The position numbers and the translations under genes are program-made. From an unidentified eubacterium SCB49 (GTDB taxonomy: Bacteria > Bacteroidota > Bacteroidia > Flavobacteriales > Flavobacteriaceae), in assembly GCA_000170815.1 (NCBI GenBank), contig ABCO01000001.1:372001-436000 (forward strand): a stretch of 64,000 nucleotides of DNA, in the 5' to 3' direction. Below, one piece after another: positions 1-8,387 of this stretch. The notes beneath the pieces were generated by a model. The model worked only from the letters and a program-made list of their open reading frames with translations, did no database searches and was not told the DNA's origin. Within the stretch, counting starts at the first letter, position 1; every line of letters begins with the position of its first letter.

Positions 1-2042
1 AATTTCCCACTGTCAAATATTTCTACAATTTCGGTAAAAATTGAAGTTAGTTTTTGATCTATTTCTTGTAAATCTTTGATCTGACTAAAACGTAATTTTT
101 TGTGATTGTTACTTACGTGTTTATAACTTTTCTTTGAAATATACTCCAGTGATTGAGCCATATCTGTTAAATAGGCTAGAATGGTAATGTAGAAGTTACT
201 ACCTCTTACACTGGTTTCGTCAAGGTTTTTGATAAAATAGAAAATGTTATCTCTTAACTCTTCAATCTCAGTGTCAAGTCTATCCACACCGGTTTTGCTT
301 TTCTTTAATTTTTTGACATCTTCTTTAGCAAGTCCTTTAAGTACTTCTGTGTATATTTTATTTGTTCTAGAGACCACATTAGAGATGTTGTGAGCAGACT
401 CGCTAATAATACCTTGTACGGTGCTGCTTTCATGTTTCTTTAGGCTTTTTGGGTCTAAAGATGTAGTGCTTTTCTTTTTATACGCTAAGTAGCTTCTTAT
501 TAATAACAATACGGCTAGTAATAATAATACAGGAACCATAGCTTTAACGTTCCACTGAATAAGAAATGCAACAATACCTGCTGCTACAAAGGCACTAAAA
601 GCTGTAAAGAACCATCCGCCAATTACATTAAGTACACCAGCAACACGATATACAGCACTCTCACTACCCCAAGCTCTATCTGCAAGCGATGTACCCATTG
701 CAACCATAAATGTTACATAGGTAGTTGACAATGGTAGTTTTAATGAAGTTGCAACAGAGATTAAAATACTTGCAACCACTAGGTTTATAGCTGCACGAAC
801 CATATCAAATGCCGGGGCTTCTTCTCCTTTTTGTAATATAACTACAGGCTTTTTGTATTGTTTTTCAATTTTATTTTTCGCAGATTGTGGTAATAATGAG
901 CTAAACGTGTTTGAACTTAATTTTGCAGTTCTAACAATACCTCTAGATAAAAAATTAGGTTGAAAACGTTCTTTTACCGAGTCTTGACTTGATAAATCTA
1001 TAGAGGTTTTAAGTACGGCCTTTGCTTTACTAGAGAACCATAAAGTGACTACCATTATAATTCCAGCTCCAAATAATAAAAATTGTGGTGTTGGTACTTT
1101 CTTTGCTAAGGCTCCCATTTTAAATTCGCTAGCAGCGATACCTGTTTCTAGCCAAGCAGCATGCCAAGCTTCATAGGCTTGCCATCCACCAATAGGTACA
1201 CCAATAAAGTTAACAAGGTCATTACCGGCAAATGCCATTGCGATAGCAAATGTTCCTATGATAATAATAAACTTATAGACGCTTATCTTAAAAATATTAG
1301 TAATCAAAGCAGATAAGACGGTCCAAATAACAAAACTTATAGCAACGATTAATAGGGTGTTGCTAAAAACAAACGTTGTGATGTTTTCTGGGATAAAACT
1401 TGTTCCTTTTAGTCCTTTAATAAAAATAAAATAAGTAATTGACGTTGCGGCAATACCACCAAACAATGCGCCAACCCACGGTGCTTTATCTTCAAATTTA
1501 AAGGTTAATAGTAGTCGAGATACATATTGGACTATAGCACCCACACTAAAAGCTATCAATACTGAAAGTAAAATACCTAATATTATTTCGGTTGCTTTAG
1601 AGGTGTTAATATAAGTAGCTAGGTCTAACAGAGATTGCTCGTTGTTTTGCGCTATTTTTATTAACGACATAACTACTGCGGCTCCAAGCAGTTCAAATAC
1701 GATAGAAACCGTTGTAGATGTTGGCATTCCAAGGGTGTTGAAGAAATCTAGTAGCAGAATATCGGTAATCATTACTGCCATAAAGATGATCATGATTTCA
1801 TCAAAATAGAATTCGCTTGGAACAAAGATTCCTTTTCTCGCGACCTCCATCATACCACTAGAAGACATTGCTCCAAAGGCAATACCTAAACTTGCGACAA
1901 TCATAATGGTTTTAAAAGAAATAGCCTTAGACCCAATAGCAGAGTTTAAGAAGTTTACGGCGTCATTACTAACCCCAACAACTAAATCTGCGATTGCCAA
2001 AACAGCAAGCGCGATTACCATAAAAAAATAAATATTATCCAT
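1..2042 (-). CDS. Inorganic phosphate transporter, PiT family, with PhoU-like C-terminal helical region (3' end runs off the window)
   Basis: Not in ORF track because it is open at the window edge. Minus-strand ATG at 2042 translates MDNIYFFMVIALAVLAIADLVVGVSNDAVNFLNSAIGSKA (PiT signature). Distal part reads ..SESAHNISNVVSRTN.. (PhoU-like). No stop before position 1. Confidence 0.9.
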   Translation of the reverse strand, partial: MDNIYFFMVIALAVLAIADLVVGVSNDAVNFLNSAIGSKAISFKTIMIVASLGIAFGAMSSSGMMEVARKGIFVPSEFYFDEIMIIFMAVMITDILLLDFFNTLGMPTSTTVSIVFELLGAAVVMSLIKIAQNNEQSLLDLATYINTSKATEIILGILLSVLIAFSVGAIVQYVSRLLLTFKFEDKAPWVGALFGGIAATSITYFIFIKGLKGTSFIPENITTFVFSNTLLIVAISFVIWTVLSALITNIFKISVYKFIIIIGTFAIAMAFAGNDLVNFIGVPIGGWQAYEAWHAAWLETGIAASEFKMGALAKKVPTPQFLLFGAGIIMVVTLWFSSKAKAVLKTSIDLSSQDSVKERFQPNFLSRGIVRTAKLSSNTFSSLLPQSAKNKIEKQYKKPVVILQKGEEAPAFDMVRAAINLVVASILISVATSLKLPLSTTYVTFMVAMGTSLADRAWGSESAVYRVAGVLNVIGGWFFTAFSAFVAAGIVAFLIQWNVKAMVPVLLLLAVLLLIRSYLAYKKKSTTSLDPKSLKKHESSTVQGIISESAHNISNVVSRTNKIYTEVLKGLAKEDVKKLKKSKTGVDRLDTEIEELRDNIFYFIKNLDETSVRGSNFYITILAYLTDMAQSLEYISKKSYKHVSNNHKKLRFSQIKDLQEIDQKLTSIFTEIVEIFDSGK

Positions 2043-2066
2043 ACTATTAATTGTTGTTTTAGCCTG

Positions 2067-2117
2067 CAAAGGTCTCTTTTTATGAGATCTTATTTGTTAC
2101 TAAATTGTTATTATATT
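2067..2117 (-). promoter_or_regulatory. Pho-type promoter of the PiT transporter gene (site E)
   Basis: + strand: CAAAGGTC (2067-2074), 21 nt, GTTACTAAATT|GTTATTATATT 11-bp units (2096-2117), in the porin-PiT gap. Confidence 0.6.
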
Positions 2118-2121
2118 TCTA

Positions 2122-3324
2122 TTAAAAGTGTAAGTCAAAACCTGTTCTAAGCATTATATGGTCTTTGGTTCCGTCTAAAGTTCCGTAACTGATGTCTGCT
2201 TGTACTTTTAGTTTATGTCCTACAATATATTTTGAAACTCCCAAGGTGTATTGGGTTTGTAAATCTTCTCCAATAATATCATCAAAATCTACTGTTGAGT
2301 AACGTGTAGTAAGCTCATAGTTATTATCAAATAAATAACTTGCTTGTGCGTTAAAGGCATTTCCTACAGCAACAACATCACCTGTAGTTGAACCATCAGG
2401 GTTTATAGCAGCCGCTTTATCTGCATTTCTAGAAGTGTATTCTCCCATAAAGGCAAAACCTTTGTATTTAAACATTGTGTCTACAAAAATAGTTGTAATG
2501 TTTGTTTGATAAAGAGAACCATCATCTAAAATCATATATGTTCCAGAGTTACTTCTTGTTCTTACTGCATCGTTGTTAAAATCATATACTAATGCAAACA
2601 TAAGTTTTGGTGTAGATTCTCTCTTTAAGTCTCCTTGTGTAAATTCTCCTCTAGATTCAAAACTTCCGAAGGGAAAGAACTCTACACGGCCTGTGTATTG
2701 AAGACCTCCTTCGTTTCCTTCTGTAACATTACGACCTTCTCCTTGAGAGATGGCTAATTTTTCTTTCATTATAAAGTTGCCTCCAAGCTCGGTTGTATGG
2801 TGTAATTGTATCCCTACATCACGATCTATATTAAAATTACTGTTTAAGATAGAACGGTCAATAAGTTGCATGTTTCCTGAAGAGACAATGCGCTCTACGT
2901 TACCAGGTAGTTTGGTTTGTCCAGCCCAGAGTTCAAAATTTTCATGAAAATTCCACATAATGACAGCATCAAATATGTATCGTGGTGTGTTTTTGTTGTA
3001 TTCATTCGCTCCAGCGAGATCTCCGTTTGAAAGACCTAACTCTATTTTATATTTAAGTTTTGGAGAATAAGCAAAACCATTAAATTTTAATCGAGCTCTT
3101 CTTACTAAAAAATTATATGCTGGATCATCATATTCTGTACCGTTATACTCCCAGTTAGAAGTAAATCTGGTTTGGATTCTTGGCGCAAATTTAACGCTAA
3201 AGGTGCTGTCTTTAGCTGTATAATTAATGAGGCCTTTTCCAAAAGAAGTATCGCTAATTTGTTGCGCATTAGTTACTAAGCACACAAAGAGTGTGAATAG
3301 TCCTAGAATATATCTAGACTTCAT
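2122..3324 (-). CDS. Phosphate-selective porin O/P-family outer membrane protein
   Basis: Signal peptide MKSRYILGLFTLFVCLVTNAQ, OprO/P-like text (FAPRIQTRFTSNWEYN...LVRRARLKFNGFAYSPKLKYKIELGLSN), C-terminal aromatic. Start set to internal ATG at 3324 rather than ORF start 3354. Confidence 0.85.
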   Translation of the reverse strand: MKSRYILGLFTLFVCLVTNAQQISDTSFGKGLINYTAKDSTFSVKFAPRIQTRFTSNWEYNGTEYDDPAYNFLVRRARLKFNGFAYSPKLKYKIELGLSNGDLAGANEYNKNTPRYIFDAVIMWNFHENFELWAGQTKLPGNVERIVSSGNMQLIDRSILNSNFNIDRDVGIQLHHTTELGGNFIMKEKLAISQGEGRNVTEGNEGGLQYTGRVEFFPFGSFESRGEFTQGDLKRESTPKLMFALVYDFNNDAVRTRSNSGTYMILDDGSLYQTNITTIFVDTMFKYKGFAFMGEYTSRNADKAAAINPDGSTTGDVVAVGNAFNAQASYLFDNNYELTTRYSTVDFDDIIGEDLQTQYTLGVSKYIVGHKLKVQADISYGTLDGTKDHIMLRTGFDLHF

Positions 3325-3351
3325 AAGTATCAATTTAGTTTTTGTCGAAGG

Positions 3352-3402
3352 CAAAGGTGCTTTTAAAGTTTATTTTTAATGTTACCTTAAGTTTAATTTT
3401 AG
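3352..3402 (-). promoter_or_regulatory. Pho-type promoter of the porin gene (site A)
   Basis: + strand: CAAAGGTG (3352-3359), 21 nt, GTTACCTTAAG|TTTAATTTTAG (3381-3402). Confidence 0.6.
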
Positions 3403-3414
3403 AGCCTAGATAAA

Positions 3415-3500
3415 CTAAAATTGGCTGCCCAAAAGGACAGCCAAAACACATGAATCTAGTCGACAAAAACTAATTTGTTTGTGTTATCTTTATTGAAAGA
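3415..3500 (-). ncRNA. Candidate ~85-nt Pho-linked small RNA upstream of the porin gene
   Basis: Promoter-like site F, no minus-strand ORF, terminator hairpin TTGGCTGTCC-TTTT-GGGCAGCCAA-TTTTAG at its 3' end. Confidence 0.4.
3421..3444 (-). terminator. Minus-strand-specific terminator hairpin
   Basis: 10-bp stem with one G-U on the minus strand (a C/A mismatch on the plus strand), UUUU loop, TTTTAGTTT tail. Confidence 0.6.
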
Positions 3501-3505
3501 CGCTG

Positions 3506-3556
3506 CAAATAAAAGAAAGTTCGTGTAAATAGGTGTTAAACTAGAGTTACTATTAA
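3506..3556 (-). promoter_or_regulatory. Pho-type promoter without ORF downstream (site F)
   Basis: + strand: CAAATAAA (3506-3513), 21 nt, GTTAAACTAGA|GTTACTATTAA (3535-3556). Confidence 0.45.
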
Positions 3557-3621
3557 AATCTTGCGTTTTAATATTTCTAGAAACTATAATCTACTAATAA
3601 TCAAACTATTGCAAGTTTAAT

Positions 3622-3681
3622 GTTAACTTAATGTTACGTAATTGTTGCGTAACTGTAAAATTTGTTTTAATTTTACGTTAT
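3622..3681 (+). promoter_or_regulatory. Array of 11-bp units upstream of the MORN-like gene (site B)
   Basis: GTTAACTTAAT|GTTACGTAATT|GTTGCGTAACT|GTAAAATTTGT (3622-3665); weak -7-like TACGTTAT at 3674-3681. Confidence 0.45.
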
Positions 3682-3701
3682 TAAATAAAAACACCTTAAT
3701 T

Positions 3702-4082
3702 ATGAAAAAAATATCGATACTCTTAATGATGATTTTTAGTGCAAGTATGATGTATGCTCAAGACTGCTCTAAAACTTGTAAGAAAAAGAATTCTTATGTT
3801 CAAAATGGAGATGTAATAGAGACTGTTCTTTATCATGATAATGGCGTTGTTGCACAAACAGGAACATATAATTTGGATAACAAGTTAGAAGGCGAGTGGA
3901 TTAGTTTTGATACTGAGGGTAATAAGACTGCAAAAGCACAATATAGTAATGGAGAGAAAGTAGGAACTTGGTTTTTTTATCAAGGAAAAGAGATGAAAGA
4001 AGTTACTTATACGGATTCTAGAATTGCAGAAGTTGTAACCTATGCTATAGAAGATACTAGAGTGGTTTCTAACAGACCATAA
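3702..4082 (+). CDS. Secreted MORN/YwqK-like repeat protein
   Basis: Signal peptide MKKISILLMMIFSASMMYAQ; repeats of the form DNGVVAQTGTYNLDNKLEGEWISFDTEGNKTAKAQYSNGEKVGTWFFY. ATG at 3702 preferred over ORF start 3642. Confidence 0.7.
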   Translation: MKKISILLMMIFSASMMYAQDCSKTCKKKNSYVQNGDVIETVLYHDNGVVAQTGTYNLDNKLEGEWISFDTEGNKTAKAQYSNGEKVGTWFFYQGKEMKEVTYTDSRIAEVVTYAIEDTRVVSNRP

Positions 4083-4100
4083 ATTTTACTTAGTTAAACA

Positions 4101-4131
4101 AAAAAGGAGACCAATTGGTCTCCTTTTTTTG
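4101..4131 (+). terminator. Bidirectional terminator between MORN gene and TonB receptor gene
   Basis: AAAAAAGGAGACCAATTGGTCTCCTTTTTTT. Confidence 0.9.
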
Positions 4132-4147
4132 TTTGGGTAAAATATTA

Positions 4148-6973
4148 TTAAAACTTAATGCTATAGCTTAAGCTAATATCTTGTCCTGGGCTCCATTTTG
4201 AATAGGTTTGATCTTCCCCACCATATGTTTGATAAACACTTTCAATATCATCATTCATTAAGTTATCAAACTTTAAAGATATTGTAGAGCTATATTTTTC
4301 TCCAAAACTCTTTGAAATATTAAATTTAAGGTTGTGAAAAGGTAAGGTATACACATCAGCAACATCACCAGCACCAACAATCTGAAGTGTTTTTCCTTGT
4401 GAGTTGTAGAATAGTCCACCATTCCATCCTTTGTCTTCGTAGTTTAATCCTACATTAACTAGGTAAGGTGATTGACCTTGAAGTTGACGTGTGTCTTCTA
4501 GTGTTTCGCCATCTCTAAGGTTATCAAGTCTACCTTGTTTTTCGTCTTCACTATACTCTTGTTGAGATTCGATTAATGAAACATTTACGTTAAAGTTAAT
4601 TTTGTCTAGTCCATTAATAAAACCAAGGTTTTTTCTTACTTCAACCTCTCCACCAAAAACTTTAGCATCTCCAAGGTTTAAAGGAGTGTATTGCCCGTAA
4701 GCTCTTCTAATAAATGAAAGTTCGATTGGGTCTTTAAAAGACTTGTAAAAACCACTTACTGCAAAGAAGTCTCCAGACTCACCATAGTTTTCATATCTTA
4801 AATCTAGGTTGTTGATATAAGTAGGTTGTAGGTCTATATTTCCAATAAATGTTGTACTACTAATTGGATCAAATATCTCAGCTAAAGAAGCTTCTTTAAA
4901 AGAAGGTCTTGCTGTGGTTCTTGCAAAAGATGTTCTTATTTTTTGGTTTCCATCTTCATTTAAATCATAGATAAGGTTTAAAGAAGGGAAGAAATCTGAA
5001 TTGTTTAATATTTCGGCACCATTAAGTGAAGTACCGTCTTGTCTTTCTCCTGTATAAGAAAGATTGAATTGCTCAAAACGAACACCAATAATAGAGTTTA
5101 AACGGTCTGTAACTTTAATTTCTTCTGAAACGTAAGCTGAAGCGATAGAGATGTCAGAATCATAAGAATCAGAATCATTTGAGTCATCTCTAATGTAAAA
5201 ACCACTATTTGTTGTAGGGTCGTAAATGTTTTCGTCAGCTAAAATTTGGTCTGGATCTCCGTTAATAGAAGCCGAAGGGAAGTTTAATAACGGAATTGAA
5301 TATTTGATTACATCAAAAGTTCTGTTTTTAAACGTGTAACCACCACCAAATTTAGTTTTTGCATCAGCACCAAACAAAGTATGACTCTTGTCAATATCTA
5401 TTTTTCCAGCAAGGTTAATTTCTTCTAAATCTCTAAAAAATCTAGAAGGAACTCCAGACTCACTAGGTTCTATAGTATAAGTTTCTTCTCCTGTTACAGG
5501 GTCAGATCCTATTCTAAAAGGTGTCACTCTAAAATCTTTATCTTCTATTTTTGCTAGGGTAGGTGATAAGCTCCAGTCAACATTCCAGTCGCCTTCTGAA
5601 CCTAAAGAGTGCTTTCCGCTTAAAAGACCATTTGTGATAGATCTTTGTGTGTAGATTAAGTTGTCTTTTATAATATTATTGCTACTAATAATAAAGTTAC
5701 TTTGTCTAAAAATAGAAGCTTGAGATTCTCCATTTTGTACGTGTAAAACATTAAATCTATATTTTGATTTTTCAGATTTTAATGATAATCCAGCTAATGC
5801 ACTAATAAGAACATTGTTGTTTCCTAATTGTCCATTTTGTGTTCTATCTGCAAGCAGTTCAAAGTTTGATTTGTCTGCTTCATCTTTTCTGTAAATCTGA
5901 CCATTTATGTACTCGTCATAGTACGTTGTTTCGTTTTTATAAGATACAGATGCTAAGTATCCTAGTTTTTTGTCTCCAACTTCGTATTGGTTTCCGGCAG
6001 TTGCAGAAAAACTATAGTCCATAAAGCTTGTCTCTTGTTGTGCAGATAAGCGTTTTTCAAATCTTTGAGTCACAGCTTCTGCAACGGCTCCGTTTTGTTG
6101 AGGTAATGGCACTACTTGATTGCTAGATAGTGGGTTGTCTCTTAGTCCGTTGTCAAAACCTAGAAAGTCTGTGCTGCTGCTTTGTGAAGCTAAATAGTTA
6201 TCGTTAAAATGGAAGTTTGAGTTGTAAGTTCCTCCTACAGAAAGACTGTATTCTTCTCTTGTTGGAATGTCTTTAGTTACAATGTTTATAACACCACCAG
6301 TAAAATCTGCTGGTTGGTCTGCTGTAGCAGCTTTAACTACAATTACATTTTCAAGAATTTGTGTTGGAAAAATATCAAGTTGTAGTGTGTTTCTATCTGG
6401 ATCTAAACCAGGTACATCTACTCCGTTTAAGATAGATTTTGTATACCTATCTCCAAGTCCACGAACGTAGACAAATTTTCCTCCTTGGATAGATACTCCA
6501 GGGACGTTTTTAACAGCGCTGGCAATATCACCAGCTCCAGTTTTTTTGATAGTTTCTAATGAAAGTCCATCCATTAGGTTGACCGAGTTTTTTTGAAGAC
6601 TAAGCACAGATGCTTCTGTGTTTCTTCTTGCTGTAGTTGTAATTACAACTTCGTCTAATTGACCAGCACTTGCATTTAAAGTTACATTAGTATTAGTAAG
6701 AGCACCTGCTACAACTACTACATCTGTGATTTCTTTAGTTTGATATCCTACATATGAGTAAACAATGGTGTAGTTTCCTGGTGCTAGCTCAAGGGTGTAT
6801 TTACCTTCAAAATCTGAAGTTGCACCTGTTTGTGTGTCTTTAACAATAACATTTGCAAAAGGTAGGATGTCGTTAAATTCACCATCATTAATAGTTCCGG
6901 TGATACCTGTAGTCTGGCTAAATGCACCTTGTGAAAGGAAGAGAATACTAAGTAAAATTAAAAATTTATTCAT
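4148..6973 (-). CDS. TonB-dependent receptor with N-terminal carboxypeptidase-regulatory-like domain
   Basis: Signal peptide, GxxGTINDGEFNDILPFANVIVKDTQTGATSDFEGKYTLELAPGNY domain, plug (TGAGDIASAVKNVPGVSIQGGKFVYVRGLGDRY), C-terminal F. Confidence 0.93.
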   Translation of the reverse strand: MNKFLILLSILFLSQGAFSQTTGITGTINDGEFNDILPFANVIVKDTQTGATSDFEGKYTLELAPGNYTIVYSYVGYQTKEITDVVVVAGALTNTNVTLNASAGQLDEVVITTTARRNTEASVLSLQKNSVNLMDGLSLETIKKTGAGDIASAVKNVPGVSIQGGKFVYVRGLGDRYTKSILNGVDVPGLDPDRNTLQLDIFPTQILENVIVVKAATADQPADFTGGVINIVTKDIPTREEYSLSVGGTYNSNFHFNDNYLASQSSSTDFLGFDNGLRDNPLSSNQVVPLPQQNGAVAEAVTQRFEKRLSAQQETSFMDYSFSATAGNQYEVGDKKLGYLASVSYKNETTYYDEYINGQIYRKDEADKSNFELLADRTQNGQLGNNNVLISALAGLSLKSEKSKYRFNVLHVQNGESQASIFRQSNFIISSNNIIKDNLIYTQRSITNGLLSGKHSLGSEGDWNVDWSLSPTLAKIEDKDFRVTPFRIGSDPVTGEETYTIEPSESGVPSRFFRDLEEINLAGKIDIDKSHTLFGADAKTKFGGGYTFKNRTFDVIKYSIPLLNFPSASINGDPDQILADENIYDPTTNSGFYIRDDSNDSDSYDSDISIASAYVSEEIKVTDRLNSIIGVRFEQFNLSYTGERQDGTSLNGAEILNNSDFFPSLNLIYDLNEDGNQKIRTSFARTTARPSFKEASLAEIFDPISSTTFIGNIDLQPTYINNLDLRYENYGESGDFFAVSGFYKSFKDPIELSFIRRAYGQYTPLNLGDAKVFGGEVEVRKNLGFINGLDKINFNVNVSLIESQQEYSEDEKQGRLDNLRDGETLEDTRQLQGQSPYLVNVGLNYEDKGWNGGLFYNSQGKTLQIVGAGDVADVYTLPFHNLKFNISKSFGEKYSSTISLKFDNLMNDDIESVYQTYGGEDQTYSKWSPGQDISLSYSIKF

Positions 6974-6984
6974 GTCTTTTTTTT

Positions 6985-7023
6985 ATAAAAACTTGCCCGT
7001 CCTAAAGTTTAGTACGAGCAAGT
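6985..7023 (-). terminator. Intercistronic hairpin (partial terminator/attenuator) between lipoprotein and TonB receptor genes
   Basis: Minus: ACTTGCTCGT-a-CTAAA-c-TTTAG-g-ACGGGCAAGT followed by TTTTA, ~18 nt before the receptor ATG. Confidence 0.6.
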
Positions 7024-7072
7024 TGGCTAATTGTATTCTAGTAATAATTTAAAATTGTTTGTGCGGTATTTA

Positions 7073-8350
7073 TTAGAATGCTCCTTTTGCACTTGCAAAT
7101 GTCCAAGAGAATACACTTGTGTTAGCTCCACCATTTGTTCCTGTTGTAGTCCAAGCTGCAGCTCTTTCTGTAAAAGATGGGTCTAAGATGATTTTGTCTT
7201 CGTCAACATCGTTGTCATCATTGTCATCATCGCAGTTTTCAAGACAAGCCGTTTTTTCAACAAAAATTGTATTGTCAGCTCCGTTTACAACCCAGTTTTC
7301 AAATATAATTTTTCCATCTAAGAAGTTTTGAGAAACTTCGTTGTTGTCTAACTCAACGTCTGCAGAATCTTTAAAACCTGTAGCGTATACATTTTTTACA
7401 GTTCCCATTGCACCGTCTCTAAAGTCAGCATATTCACCGTTTTCTGTATTTGTATTACCTATAAGAGTTAAACCGTCTAGTACAAAGCTACCTTCTAAAG
7501 AACCAGCAGGACCATCTATTTCTAGAGCGTGGTCAGAAATGTCACCTGCAATAACTAATGAGTTAACAACAGTTCCAGAAAAAGCCTCGTCAATATCAAG
7601 ACCGTCATCTCCTTGTGCCCATACAAGTAAGTTAGATCCGTCTACAGATCCTCCAAACCATTCGATACCATCATCAACATTTGCAACAACTTCAATGTTA
7701 GAAATCGTTGTTCCGCTTCCTACACCACCTAAAGTAAGTCCGTTAATTTCGTTTCCATCTCCAATTAATGTTCCTCCGTGACGAATAGATACGTAGTTTA
7801 ATGTTCCAGAGTTATCAGCATCATTTGATCCACCGTATAATCCGTTTGTATCACTTGCAGGAATTCCTTCAATTTGGTTTTCTGTAGCGTCTCCAGATAA
7901 AGATGCGTTAGCGTAACCTAATACAATAACACCACCCCAAAGACCTCTGTCATTTTCAGATAAGTTAGAACCAGCTGTTTGTCCTAGCTCAATGTTGTCT
8001 GTACTTGAAGTGAAAATAATCGGTGCACTAGCTGTTCCGTTAGCTTCTATGTTCGCTCCTCTTGCAATAATTAATACAGAAGCACTTGCTTCTTGTCCTG
8101 GTAAAGCTTTAATTATAGTTCCAGGCTCTATAGTTAATGTTACTCCATCTACAACTGTTACACGTCCGTCTAAAGTCCAAATTGCATCACTGGTTAAAGT
8201 CATGTCTTCTGTTATTTGTCCAGATACAATGTAATCTGCTACAACAGCATCGTCATCTACGTCAATTATGTCATTGTCATCCTCACTACAGTTAACCATC
8301 AATAATGATATAGCTACAAGTGCAATTTTTGAAAGAAAGAATTTTTTCAT
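7073..8350 (-). CDS. Surface/periplasmic lipoprotein with predicted right-handed beta-helix fold
   Basis: Lipobox MVNC|SEDD; Gly/Asn/Thr-rich repeating strands (GTASAPIIFTSS..GGVIVLGYANASLSG..LNYVSIRHGG); acidic DDDNDDNDVDEDK loop. Confidence 0.75.
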   Translation of the reverse strand: MKKFFLSKIALVAISLLMVNCSEDDNDIIDVDDDAVVADYIVSGQITEDMTLTSDAIWTLDGRVTVVDGVTLTIEPGTIIKALPGQEASASVLIIARGANIEANGTASAPIIFTSSTDNIELGQTAGSNLSENDRGLWGGVIVLGYANASLSGDATENQIEGIPASDTNGLYGGSNDADNSGTLNYVSIRHGGTLIGDGNEINGLTLGGVGSGTTISNIEVVANVDDGIEWFGGSVDGSNLLVWAQGDDGLDIDEAFSGTVVNSLVIAGDISDHALEIDGPAGSLEGSFVLDGLTLIGNTNTENGEYADFRDGAMGTVKNVYATGFKDSADVELDNNEVSQNFLDGKIIFENWVVNGADNTIFVEKTACLENCDDDNDDNDVDEDKIILDPSFTERAAAWTTTGTNGGANTSVFSWTFASAKGAF

Positions 8351-8387
8351 TTTTTTTTGATTAAATTTTACTATTAATTTTATGCTG

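Noticed and set aside
6267-8234. Several + strand ORFs (e.g. 6267-6470, 7341-7781, 7992-8234) and similar antisense ORFs elsewhere (e.g. 21350-21814, 44872-45132, 58880-59182)
   Set aside because: They lie wholly or mostly opposite well-supported genes, lack signals or recognisable domains, and their composition is what antisense of low-GC coding DNA gives.
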